Assembly (NCBI GenBank): GCA_046727955.1
Contig: JBKPDO010000309.1
Coordinates: forward strand, 1 to 13,073
Length of the DNA: 13,073 nt
Source: DASVXQ01 sp046727955
GTDB lineage: Bacteria; Actinomycetota; CALGFH01
Direction of reading: 5' to 3'
The first letter of the stretch is position 1, and each line of letters opens with the position of its first letter. The position numbers were made by a program, and so were the translations under genes. Positions 1 through 7,435 of this stretch are shown here, in pieces. The notes under the pieces are model-generated. The model did not search any database, had not been told where the DNA came from, and saw only the letters and a list, made by a program, of their open reading frames with translations.

Positions 1-1
1 G

Positions 2-3000
2 CCCGCGGCGCCGGAGCGACCCGCCGAGCGACCCGCCCAGCGACCCGCCGAGCGACCCGCCCAGCGACCCGCCGAGCGACCCGGCGGCGCAGCGGACCGT
101 GGGGTGCCCGCCGAGCCGGAGCGCCCCGACGGGGCGGTGCCGCTGCGGGGGGCGGCGGCCACGATCGTCAGGGCAATGGAGGCGAGCCGTGAGGTGCCCA
201 CCGCCACCTCCTTCCGGGTCGTGCCCGCCCGGCTGCTCGAGGTCAACCGCGACGTCCTCAACGGGCACCTGCGCCGCCGCCGCGGCGGCAAGGTCAGTTT
301 CACCCATCTCATCGGCTACGCCGTCGTCAAGGCCGTCAAGGCCATGCCCGCCATGAGCTCCATCTACGTCGAGCGCGACGGCAAGCCGAGCGTCCGGCGG
401 CCCGAGCACGTCAATCTCGGCCTGGCCGTGGACGTCAAGCGCCCCGACGGCTCGCGCACCCTGCTGGTGCCCAACGTCAAGGCCGCCGACACCCTGGACT
501 TCGCCGCCTTCGTGCGCGCCTACGAGGAGCTGATCAGCAAGGTCAGGAGCAACAAGCTCACCGTCGACGACTTAGCCGGCACCACGGTCACCATCACCAA
601 CCCCGGCACCGTCGGAACAGTGATGTCGGTACCGCGGCTGATGGCGGGTCAGGCGGCCATCGTCGGGGTAGGCGCCATCGGCTATCCCGCCGAGTACCAG
701 GGAGCCGACCCCGAGACCCTCAACGAGCTCGGCATCGGCAAGACGGTGACGCTGACCTCCACCTACGACCACCGCGTGATCCAGGGCGCCGAGAGCGGCG
801 AGTTCCTCGCCACGGTGCACCGGCTGCTGCTCGGCGAGGACAGCTTCTACGACGAGGTCTTCCGCAGCGTGGGCGTGCCGTACGTGGCGGTGCGCTGGCA
901 CCAGGACCGGCGCGCCGGTCAGGACGCGCTCGAGACATCCGAGAAGCAGGCCCGCGTCTACCAGCTCATCAACATTTACCGGGTGCGTGGGCACCTGATC
1001 GCCAACCTCGACCCGCTCGGGACCAAGTCGCCCACGATGCATCCCGAGCTGGACCCCGCCTCCTACGGCCTCACCATCTGGGACCTGGAGCGCCCGTTCC
1101 TCACCGGCGGCGTCTCGCCCGAGCGGGAGCTCCCGCTGCGGGAGATCCTGCGCATCCTGCGCGACGCCTACTGCCGCACGGCCAGCTTCGAGTACATGCA
1201 CATCTCGCAGCCTGACGAGAAGTCCTGGATCCAGCAGCGCGTCGAGGTCGCGCCGGCCAACCTACCCGAGGAGGACCAGCGCCAGATCCTTCACAAGCTC
1301 ATCGAGGCGGAGGTATTCGAGCGCTTCCTGCACAACAAGTACGTGGGACAGAAGCGCTTCAGCCTGGAGGGCGCCGAGAGCCTCGTCCCCATGCTGGACG
1401 GGACACTGGACCGGGCGGCCGACGCCGGCATGGAGAGCGTGGTCATCGGCATGGCCCACCGAGGGCGGCTCAACGTGCTTGCCAACACCGTGGGCAAGAG
1501 CTACAGCGAGATCTTCTACGAGTTCGAGGGGCACCTGGACCCGGCACTGTCGCAAGGCTCCGGGGACGTGAAGTACCACCTGGGCGCGAGCGGCAAGCAC
1601 ACCGCCCGCTCCGGCCGCGAGGTCCGGGTCGAGGTGGCCTCCAACCCAAGCCACCTCGAGGCGGTCAACCCGGTGGTCGAGGGGCTGGTTCGGGCCAAGC
1701 AGGACCTGCTGGACCGGGGCGAGGAAGCGCCGGTGCTGCCGCTGCTGATCCACGGCGACGCCGCCTTCGCCGGCCAGGGCGTGGTGGCCGAGACGCTCAA
1801 CCTGTCGCAGCTGCGCGGCTACCGCACCGGCGGGACCGTGCACGTGATCGTGAACAATCAGCTCGGCTTCACCACCAGCCCGGACTACGGGCGTTCGTCG
1901 ACCTACGCGAGCGACGTCGCGAAGATGATCCAGGCGCCGATCTTCCACGTGAACGGCGACGATCCCGAGGCCTGCGTGCGGGTCGCCCGGCTCGCCTTCG
2001 ACTACCGGCAGGCGTTCAAGAAGGACGTCGTCATCGACATGTGGTGCTACCGCCGCTTCGGGCACAACGAGGGCGACGAGCCCGCCTTCACCCAGCCGCT
2101 GATGTACGACCGTATCAAGGGCCGCCCGAGCGTCCGCAAGCTCTACACCGAGGCGCTGGTCAACCGCGGCGACCTCTCGCTCGAGGACGCGGAGAAGTGG
2201 CTGGAGGCGTTCCGCCACCGCCTGCAGCAGGCGTTCGACGACTTCCGCGAGGACGGCGGCGGCAAGGCACCCGAGGTCGAGCTGGAGCGGCCAGCGCCGA
2301 TGGCGGCCGACCCGGCCGTGGCCACGGCCGTCGAGCGTGGCCGCCTCGACCAGATCGTGGAGCGCCTCACGACCGTTCCTGACGGCTTCCACGTCCATCC
2401 CAAGCTGACCAGGTGGCTCGACGACCGCCGCCGGGCGCTCGAGACGAACGCGGTCGACTGGTCGCTGGCCGAGGCGCTGGCCTTCGGCTCGCTGCTCGAA
2501 GAGGGCCGCATGGTTCGGCTGACCGGGCAGGACACCCGCCGCGGCACCTTCAGCCAGCGCCATTCGGTCCTGGTTGACCAGCAAAACGGCGAGCAGTACA
2601 CGCCGCTGGCCAACCTGGGGCCGGGCCAGGGACGCTTCTTCGTCTACGACAGCCTTCTGAGCGAGTTCGCCGCGCTCGGCTTCGAATACGGCTATTCGGT
2701 GGCCAACCCCGATGCGCTGGTGCTCTGGGAGGCGCAGTACGGCGACTTCATCAACGGCGCGCAGATCGTCGTGGACCAGTTCATCGTCGCCGCCGAGGAG
2801 AAGTGGGCGCAGAAGTCCGGCCTAGGGTTGCTGCTCCCCCACGGCTTCGAGGGGCAGGGACCGGAGCACTCAAGCGCGCGGATCGAGCGCTTCCTGCAGC
2901 TTGCGGCCGAGGACAACATCCAGGTGACGTGGCCGACGACCGCCGCCCAGTACTTCCATCTCCTGCGCCGGCAGGCGCTGCGCGCGGCGCGCAAGCCGCT

Positions 3001-3478
3001 GGTCGTGCTGACGCCGAAATCGCTGCTGCGGCTGCCGGCGGCCCGCTCGAGAGTGGACGAGCTCAGCGCCGGCCGCTTCAACGAGGTCCTGCCCGACCCG
3101 GCCCAGCCGGACCCCGGCAAGGTGCGGCGGTTGCTTCTGGCCAGCGGCAAGGTCTTCTACGACCTCGACAAGCGGCGCCGGGACGCCAGCCTTGACGGCG
3201 TCGCCATCGTGCGGCTCGAACAGCTCTATCCCTTCCCGGCGCTCGAGATCCGCCAGCAACTCGACGCCTACCCCGAGGCCGGGCCGCCGCTGTGGGTCCA
3301 GGAGGAGCCCGACAACATGGGGGCCGGGCGCTACCTGCGGCTCGCCTTCGAGCGCACCCTCGGGCTCGACCTGGCCGTGGTCAGCCGGCCGGAGGCGGCC
3401 GCGCCCGCGACCGGCAGCCCCTCGATCCACCAACGGCAGCAGGAGGACCTACTCGACCAAGCCCTCGCCGCGAACTAA
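2..3478 (+). CDS. kgd: Multifunctional 2-oxoglutarate decarboxylase/dehydrogenase, fused E2-E1 (Kgd), 5'-partial
   Basis: ThDP-dependent E1 of the 2-oxoglutarate dehydrogenase complex, fused to an E2-type succinyltransferase domain as in mycobacterial Kgd; it acts in the cytosolic TCA cycle. The frame is open to the left edge, so the N-terminus lies outside the window; 1158 residues are visible, against about 1230 for mycobacterial Kgd. Order seen: an Arg/Pro/Ala-rich linker of four-residue repeats (about residues 5-27), an acyltransferase domain from LRGAAATIVRAME (about 47) to about 285 with TSTYDHRVIQGAESG (catalytic His codon at 770-772), then the E1 part. E1 motifs are HRGRLNVLAN (1457-1486), the ThDP/Mg signature GDAAFAGQGVV (from 1754), RRFGHNEGDEPAF and EAQYGDFINGAQ. 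All key residues look intact. A GTG at 104 opens the frame but would cut into the linker, so it is unlikely to be the true start. In mycobacteria this enzyme is inhibited by the FHA protein GarA and activated by acetyl-CoA; neither can be read here. Confidence 0.95.
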   Translation, partial: PAAPERPAERPAQRPAERPAQRPAERPGGAADRGVPAEPERPDGAVPLRGAAATIVRAMEASREVPTATSFRVVPARLLEVNRDVLNGHLRRRRGGKVSFTHLIGYAVVKAVKAMPAMSSIYVERDGKPSVRRPEHVNLGLAVDVKRPDGSRTLLVPNVKAADTLDFAAFVRAYEELISKVRSNKLTVDDLAGTTVTITNPGTVGTVMSVPRLMAGQAAIVGVGAIGYPAEYQGADPETLNELGIGKTVTLTSTYDHRVIQGAESGEFLATVHRLLLGEDSFYDEVFRSVGVPYVAVRWHQDRRAGQDALETSEKQARVYQLINIYRVRGHLIANLDPLGTKSPTMHPELDPASYGLTIWDLERPFLTGGVSPERELPLREILRILRDAYCRTASFEYMHISQPDEKSWIQQRVEVAPANLPEEDQRQILHKLIEAEVFERFLHNKYVGQKRFSLEGAESLVPMLDGTLDRAADAGMESVVIGMAHRGRLNVLANTVGKSYSEIFYEFEGHLDPALSQGSGDVKYHLGASGKHTARSGREVRVEVASNPSHLEAVNPVVEGLVRAKQDLLDRGEEAPVLPLLIHGDAAFAGQGVVAETLNLSQLRGYRTGGTVHVIVNNQLGFTTSPDYGRSSTYASDVAKMIQAPIFHVNGDDPEACVRVARLAFDYRQAFKKDVVIDMWCYRRFGHNEGDEPAFTQPLMYDRIKGRPSVRKLYTEALVNRGDLSLEDAEKWLEAFRHRLQQAFDDFREDGGGKAPEVELERPAPMAADPAVATAVERGRLDQIVERLTTVPDGFHVHPKLTRWLDDRRRALETNAVDWSLAEALAFGSLLEEGRMVRLTGQDTRRGTFSQRHSVLVDQQNGEQYTPLANLGPGQGRFFVYDSLLSEFAALGFEYGYSVANPDALVLWEAQYGDFINGAQIVVDQFIVAAEEKWAQKSGLGLLLPHGFEGQGPEHSSARIERFLQLAAEDNIQVTWPTTAAQYFHLLRRQALRAARKPLVVLTPKSLLRLPAARSRVDELSAGRFNEVLPDPAQPDPGKVRRLLLASGKVFYDLDKRRRDASLDGVAIVRLEQLYPFPALEIRQQLDAYPEAGPPLWVQEEPDNMGAGRYLRLAFERTLGLDLAVVSRPEAAAPATGSPSIHQRQQEDLLDQALAAN
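14..82 (+). repeat. 12-bp tandem repeat in the Kgd linker
   Basis: Just under six copies of a 12-bp unit (GAGCGACCCGCC alternating with CAGCGACCCGCC) run in frame and encode alternating Glu-Arg-Pro-Ala and Gln-Arg-Pro-Ala. Copies differ only at the first base (G or C). It lies where family members have a flexible Pro/Ala-rich linker between the N-terminal segment and the acyltransferase domain. The array may begin or vary further upstream, outside the window. Confidence 0.9.
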
Positions 3479-3527
3479 GGTAGGCGCCAAGACACCGGCG
3501 CCCGCTGCCCCAAAGGAGGCGATTGCC

Positions 3528-3914
3528 ATGAAGGTCCGGCAGGTGGCGAGCAGCGCGGTGGTAACGGTGGGGCCGATGCAGTCAATGCGCCAGGCGGCGC
3601 AGCTGATGGCCACGCACCGGGTGGGGTCAGCGGTGGTACAGGACGCCGAGCACCTCGTCGGCATCCTGACTGAGCGCGACGTGCTCAACGCGGTCGCCAC
3701 CGGGGCGGAGCCCGAGGACGTTGCGGTGCAGGAGATCATGACCTCTGACGTGGTCACCGTCGGGCCTGACTGGGACCTGGTGGAGGCCGCCGGCGAGATG
3801 GCCCGGCGGCGCATCCGCCACCTCGTGGTCTACGACGGCGGCCAGCTCCTCGGGGTCCTGTCCGTTCGCGACGTGCTGCCGGCGCTGCTCTCGGCCGACC
3901 AGCGCTCCGGCTGA
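3528..3914 (+). CDS. Small tandem CBS-domain protein
   Basis: A 128-residue protein made almost entirely of two CBS motifs forming one Bateman module. The first is about residues 1-57, containing RVGSAVVQDAEHLVGILTER and DVLNAV. The second is about 66-123, containing EIMTSDVVTVGPDWDLVEAA, RIRHLVVYDGGQLLGVLSVR and DVL. The GI-TERD and GVLSVRD strands carry the Asp that contacts adenosyl ribose in nucleotide-binding CBS pairs. No catalytic or DNA-binding domain is attached, so it is probably a stand-alone adenylate sensor or a partner subunit; the ligand is inference. The ATG is set by a strong AAAGGAGG at 3512-3519, eight bases upstream. It starts 49 bp after kgd with no terminator between them, so co-transcription is likely. 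The open frame extends back into kgd, but that upstream part is a shadow of kgd. Confidence 0.88.
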   Translation: MKVRQVASSAVVTVGPMQSMRQAAQLMATHRVGSAVVQDAEHLVGILTERDVLNAVATGAEPEDVAVQEIMTSDVVTVGPDWDLVEAAGEMARRRIRHLVVYDGGQLLGVLSVRDVLPALLSADQRSG

Positions 3915-4014
3915 TCGGGCGCTCCGGGTCCTCGACACGGCCGCGCGTCCTTGACCACCGAGCGCTCGGGCTCCACCATCCCCGCGCTGCCATAGTCGGC
4001 GGCATCAACCAGGA

Positions 4015-4052
4015 AGCCGCCTGGGACCAGGTGTACCTGGTCCCAGGCGGCT
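4015..4052. terminator. Perfect 18-bp-arm hairpin between convergent genes
   Basis: The left arm AGCCGCCTGGGACCAGGT (4015-4032) and right arm ACCTGGTCCCAGGCGGCT (4035-4052) are exact reverse complements with only GT between them, giving an effective loop of about four bases. It lies 100 bp after the CBS-gene stop and 20 bp after the PhoX-like stop on the other strand, so it can serve either transcript. There is no strong T-tract on either side, as is common for high-GC actinobacterial terminators. Confidence 0.75.
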
Positions 4053-4072
4053 CAGGGAAGGGTCTCGGCGGC

Positions 4073-5491
4073 CTACTTCCAACCGGTGATGTCGAGGATG
4101 ACTCCCTTGCCGCTAATGTTGTGCTGGACGCTGACGTAGAAGTGCTCTCCGCTGGCGTCGAAGATCCCGCCGGTCCATTCGGCGGTGAGGTCGTTCAGCG
4201 ACGCGATCCGGATGCAGCCATCACTCTGCAGGTTCGCGTCGCTGCCATCGGGCAGGCAGTCCCACAGGTCATTGTTGTGCGGGCCCTGCAGCGCGGTGTT
4301 GGTATCGGCGTCCTCGTGGATGATCACGTTGCCGCCCTCGGGCTGGAAGGCGACGTTGTCGGGCATGGCGAAGGCCGGGCTGCCCGGGACGAACAGCTGT
4401 ACCTCGGGGACGGCGCTGCCGGCCGCGGCCTGCTGCAGTGAGCCGTCGGTGACGCAGGTGATCTCGCCCCAGTTCTGCGCGCCCTCGTCGCCAGTGTTGG
4501 AGCCGCAGAAGCGCACGCGCGAGGCGGCCGCCGCGTCGGGGTCGATGTCGATGTCCTCGGGACGGTAGTAGCCGGTCAGCCGTAGCGGGCCCGCCTGAGC
4601 GCGGAGGTCGGGGTCGGGCGCAGCCGGGACCGGGATCCAGCGGCCCTGCGCGAACTCGCTGCCCTGACCCTCATGCGTGTTGCCGCCGACCCGCAGGCCG
4701 AAGATGCTGCCGGCGACCAGCGGCGACTGCCCGAGATTGCTGATCGGGCCGGCGGCGGGGTCGCGAAGCTGGCTCGGGACGAACTTGTAAATCGAGCCGC
4801 CTGCGGCTCCGTTGATCGGCGCCAGCTCGTCACCGTAGTAGACGACCCCGTTCGGGTAGATGGCCTGGCCCTCGAAGGAGAGCCGCCCGAGCGCCGGCCG
4901 AGGAGTCAGGTTGGCCGCGCCGGTGCCGCCGCTGAACGTGCCGGTCGCCCGGTTGAGCGTAACCCCGGTGGTGCTCAGCGGATCGATCAGCTCGTACACC
5001 CGGCCGCCGTTGGGACCGCCGCCCGCCTCCTCGGCGAACAGGATCGTGCCCCAGGGGGTGCGCCGTGCCGGGTCACAGGAGGTCGTCCCGGTCACGATCG
5101 TTGCCACCGCGCCGGTTTGAATGTTGATGCGCACCAGGCCCGGGGCCGCCGTGCCTTCCTCGTTGCAGGTGATCAGCCACTGGGGCTGCTTGTCGTCAGG
5201 CCACAGGGCCGACATGTCGAGGTTCGGGGGAGCGACGCCCTGGGTCACCACCCGCGCCTTGAGGCTCTTGGCCAGTGTGGCCAGCCGCCGTCCGTCGGCC
5301 TGTGCCTCAGCAGCGCTGATCGAGGCGGTGGACGACCGATCGAGGGGGCCGGAAACGCCGAATAGCCGGTTCGATTCGGACCCCAGGCGATCCTGGACGA
5401 ACTGGCCGAAGTCCGTCCCGGCCATCGCCATGCCGCCGATGAGCGCGACAGCACTGAAGGCCGCGACGAGCGCCGCGAGTCGTTTCTTCAA
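4073..5491 (-). CDS. Secreted PhoX-like / DUF839 beta-propeller protein
   Basis: A 472-residue protein of the PhoX/DUF839 (PF05787-type) family, which includes secreted Ca/Fe-dependent alkaline phosphatases and uncharacterised propellers. Family landmarks in order are QWLITCNEEGTA, TTSCDPARRTPWGTILFAEE, GGRVYELIDP, YYGDELAP, GGSIYKFVPS, RPEDIDIDPDAA, FAMPDNVAFQPEGGNVIIHE and EWTGGIFDASGEHFYVSVQH. The N-terminus MKKRLAALVAAFSAVALIGG followed by MAMA reads as a Sec signal peptide with likely cleavage after AMA near residue 24; I see no twin-arginine motif, unlike classical PhoX. I place the start at the TTG at 5491-5489: it has an AGAGAGGA ribosome site eight bases upstream, and the signal peptide then begins at residue 1. 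The open frame extends upstream to 5635, but that part lacks family character. The gene is monocistronic, convergent with the CBS gene and divergent from the synthetase. Phosphatase activity is not shown by the sequence. Confidence 0.85.
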   Translation of the reverse strand: MKKRLAALVAAFSAVALIGGMAMAGTDFGQFVQDRLGSESNRLFGVSGPLDRSSTASISAAEAQADGRRLATLAKSLKARVVTQGVAPPNLDMSALWPDDKQPQWLITCNEEGTAAPGLVRINIQTGAVATIVTGTTSCDPARRTPWGTILFAEEAGGGPNGGRVYELIDPLSTTGVTLNRATGTFSGGTGAANLTPRPALGRLSFEGQAIYPNGVVYYGDELAPINGAAGGSIYKFVPSQLRDPAAGPISNLGQSPLVAGSIFGLRVGGNTHEGQGSEFAQGRWIPVPAAPDPDLRAQAGPLRLTGYYRPEDIDIDPDAAAASRVRFCGSNTGDEGAQNWGEITCVTDGSLQQAAAGSAVPEVQLFVPGSPAFAMPDNVAFQPEGGNVIIHEDADTNTALQGPHNNDLWDCLPDGSDANLQSDGCIRIASLNDLTAEWTGGIFDASGEHFYVSVQHNISGKGVILDITGWK

Positions 5492-5499
5492 AGGGGGAT

Positions 5500-5507
5500 T
5501 CCTCTCT
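5500..5507 (-). promoter_or_regulatory. Ribosome binding site deciding the TTG start of the PhoX-like gene
   Basis: Read on the minus strand this is AGAGAGGA, eight bases before TTG at 5491. It is the only good Shine-Dalgarno match near the 5' end of the frame, and it places the signal peptide exactly at the N-terminus. Confidence 0.7.
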
Positions 5508-5665
5508 GCATCGGGCGCGGCCACCTCGCCGCGCAGACCGCCCCAGACGCTCTCCCATGAAGCTGGCACCTGGCTGGCACGCGGGTGGCGCGCCGTGTGA
5601 CCTTTGCTGAACTCTCGCCGACGGACTGGGGACAATTAGAAGTTTCGCGCGCGGGGCCTGCTGTT

Positions 5666-5677
5666 GGCGAATTCGCC
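5666..5677. promoter_or_regulatory. Perfect 12-bp palindrome, possible operator
   Basis: GGCGAATTCGCC is its own reverse complement and lies in the divergent promoter region, 126 bp before the synthetase ATG. A short perfect dyad here is compatible with a dimeric repressor site, but no known operator consensus is recognised and it could be chance. Confidence 0.3.
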
Positions 5678-5803
5678 GGATGTCCACACCCGGAGCGCCC
5701 GACAGCCCATCCGCGGCGCTGTACCTGCGGCTTGGGACTGTGCTATGCCTCGCGCAGTGGGCAGGCGCCGCGCCGCCCGATAGCGTCCCGGAGGGCAGCA
5801 GCG

Positions 5804-7165
5804 ATGGAGCTGGAGGAAATTCTCTCGCGGATCGCCGCCGACGGCGTCGAGTTCGTGCGCTTCGAGCAGACCGACCTGCACGGCATCTCACGCTCCAAGA
5901 CGATCCCCAGCAAGCACGTCGCCGCGTTCGCCCAGAACGGGCTCAACTTCCTGCTCGGCCAGCTCGGCCTCGACGCCCAGGGTGGCGTCGCCCCCGGCAC
6001 CGGCTACCTCGAGGAGCGCGGCTTCCCCGACTCCAAGCTGTTCCCCGACCTGGAAACCTACGCGGTGCTGCCCTGGGCCGACGCCACCGCCCGCCTGCTC
6101 TGCAACCCCCACTTCTTCGACGGCACCCCAGCCGGCGCCTCGCCCCGCCTGGCCGTGCAGCGGCTCACCAAGGCGCTGGCCGACGAGGGCTACCAGCACC
6201 TGTCCGGCTACGAGTACGAGCTGTACCTGGTGCGCGCCGAGGACCGCCAGCCGCCGTTTTCTGGCATCCAGATCTTCGCCACCCTGCGCAACAACTTCGA
6301 CGAGGCGTTCATGGGCGAGGTGCTGCGCGCTCTGCCCCAGGTCGGCGTGGACGTCATCACCGCCAACGCCGAGTACGGCCCCGGCCAGATGGAGATCAAC
6401 TTCGCCCCCGCCATCGGGGTGGCAGCGGCCGACCAGGCCTTCACCTTCAAGAACGGCATCAAGGAGATCGCCCGCCGCTACGGCTACATGGCCTCGTTCA
6501 TGACCAAGCCGTACGCCGACCAGAGCGCCTGCGGCTGCCATCTGCACGAGAGCTTGCTCGACCTTGAGACCGGCCGCAACGCCTTCGCCACCGACGACAC
6601 CACCCCCGGCAAGCTCTCGGACCTGGGCCGCTGGTGGGTCGGCGGCCAGCTCGCCCACCTGCCCGCCCTGACCGCCTTCTTCGCCCCGACCGTCAACTGC
6701 GGCAAGCGCTACAAGCAATGGTCGTTCGCGCCGGTCAACTCGACGTGGGGTCTGGAGAACCGGTCGGTCGCCATCCGCGTCAAGGGCCTGGCGGGCGCCG
6801 GGCTGCACACCGAGAACCGCGGGCCCTGCGGCGCGTCGAATCCGTACCTGGTCGGCGCCGCCGCCATCGCCGCGGGGCTGGACGGCATCCGCAACCGCAT
6901 CGAGCCGCCGCCGGCGACCGAGGGGCTGGCCTACGGCATGGACGGGCCCACGCCGATCCCGACGCGGCTTGAGGCGGCCCTTGACGAGCTGGAGAAGGAC
7001 GCGGTGCTGCGGGGGCTCATGGGCGAGGAGCTGATCCACCTGTTCCTGGCGGTCAAGCGCCACGAGATCGCCAAGGCCACCGAGCACGCCCGCGACTACA
7101 CCGCCGACGACTGGACCACCAGGGTGGACGACTTCGAGGTCGCCGAGCTGTTCGAGTTCCTGTAG
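5804..7165 (+). CDS. Glutamine-synthetase-family ligase (GlnA/GlnT/PuuA-like)
   Basis: A 453-residue member of the ATP-dependent carboxylate-amine ligase family that includes glutamine synthetase and gamma-glutamylpolyamine synthetases. Catalytic motifs seen: the metal-binding ExE in GYEYELYLV (E137, E139), NAEYGPGQMEINF (E190, E197), the HxH of ACGCHLHES (H246, H248) in the nucleotide loop, KRYKQWSFAPVNSTWGLENR and NRSVAIRV for glutamate/phosphate contacts, and TENRGPCGASNPYL. The N-terminal beta-grasp part starts MELEEILSRIAADGVEFVRF with FEQTDLHGISRSKTIP. The ATG at 5804 has GGAGGG (5790-5795) eight bases upstream; the open frame to 5585 precedes the family N-terminus. The E. coli adenylylation-site loop was not recognised. 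The HxH loop has ACGC instead of the usual GSG, and the amine substrate cannot be assigned. It is a single-gene unit. It is probably an accessory catabolic paralogue rather than the housekeeping GlnA (inference). Confidence 0.87.
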   Translation: MELEEILSRIAADGVEFVRFEQTDLHGISRSKTIPSKHVAAFAQNGLNFLLGQLGLDAQGGVAPGTGYLEERGFPDSKLFPDLETYAVLPWADATARLLCNPHFFDGTPAGASPRLAVQRLTKALADEGYQHLSGYEYELYLVRAEDRQPPFSGIQIFATLRNNFDEAFMGEVLRALPQVGVDVITANAEYGPGQMEINFAPAIGVAAADQAFTFKNGIKEIARRYGYMASFMTKPYADQSACGCHLHESLLDLETGRNAFATDDTTPGKLSDLGRWWVGGQLAHLPALTAFFAPTVNCGKRYKQWSFAPVNSTWGLENRSVAIRVKGLAGAGLHTENRGPCGASNPYLVGAAAIAAGLDGIRNRIEPPPATEGLAYGMDGPTPIPTRLEAALDELEKDAVLRGLMGEELIHLFLAVKRHEIAKATEHARDYTADDWTTRVDDFEVAELFEFL

Positions 7166-7184
7166 TGATTCCTGAGTCCTCGAG

Positions 7185-7316
7185 CATGTCGACGGCAGGT
7201 CAGACCGGCGTGACGGCGGCGAGATCTGCTCGCAGTCCGGGGGCAAAGGACCGCAGTGCAGTTGAGCCGTCGCGGTCGACCTGCTGCATCCAGTCGACCA
7301 GATGTTGACCTTTCAG
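7185..7316 (-). pseudogene. Remnant of an ISL3-type transposase
   Basis: The minus strand encodes QHLVDWMQQVDRDGSTALRS followed by FAPGLRADLAAVT (7307 down to 7209). From memory this closely resembles the C-terminal region of ISL3-family transposases, where a W(M/I)..V....ALRSF..GL..DL.AV sequence precedes (T)AGLTLP-SSG-VEG-VNR. The frame then reads Pro-Val-stop (7208-7200). Shifting frame by one base at about 7208 restores AGLT, so a single-base deletion is suggested. Nothing of the following VEGxVNR region remains before the synthetase gene. Upstream of 7316 the frame continues to 7403 without recognisable similarity. No terminal inverted repeats are visible. Family assignment is by recalled motif, not a search. 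Confidence 0.55.
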
Positions 7317-7396
7317 GCGCGGTCCCAACGACCGTCGCGCTGCCACGGCTGACCACCCGGCGATCCAAAGGCACCCCGGCTGCGAGGCCGGAGTCA

Positions 7397-7425
7397 TTGA
7401 CAAGGGCTTGGTTTACATTCAAACT
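7397..7425 (+). promoter_or_regulatory. Candidate promoter of the ArsR-SRPBCC-methyltransferase operon
   Basis: A consensus -35 TTGACA (7397-7402) is followed after exactly 17 bp by CAAACT (7420-7425), a weak -10 keeping A2, A4 and T6. Transcription would start around 7432-7436, at or just before the ATG at 7436. No Shine-Dalgarno precedes that ATG, which fits a leaderless mRNA. A small dyad GTTT-N6-AAAC (7411-7424) overlaps the -10 and could be an autoregulatory site. Confidence 0.45.
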
Positions 7426-7435
7426 TTCTTGTGCA

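Larger units (their letters stand above)
5492..5803. other. Divergent intergenic region, PhoX-like gene / synthetase
   Basis: 312 bp without a convincing gene; frames running through it are extensions of the two flanking genes. It must hold both promoters, but I see no clear -35/-10 pair for either. It holds the ribosome sites at 5500-5507 (minus) and 5790-5795 (plus), a perfect 12-bp palindrome at 5666-5677, and on the minus strand a GTTCAGC...GGTCACA pair (5612-5596) loosely resembling actinobacterial PHO boxes. Confidence 0.6.

Noticed and set aside
14..82. CRISPR-like array from the tandem repeats
   Set aside because: The 12-bp units have no unique spacers and are in-frame codons of the Kgd linker.
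1262..2584. 440-codon open frame on the minus strand inside kgd
   Set aside because: An antisense shadow of an intact, well-conserved gene, with Leu/Val/His/Gln-rich composition typical of reversed GC-rich codons and no recognisable domain.
4673..5365. Plus-strand 230-codon frame opposite the PhoX-like gene
   Set aside because: Arg/Gly-rich shadow of a gene with clear DUF839 motifs and a signal peptide on the minus strand.
5888..7246. 452-codon open frame on the minus strand over the synthetase
   Set aside because: It mirrors the synthetase codons; no ribosome site or family motif. Sense-strand catalytic motifs are all intact.
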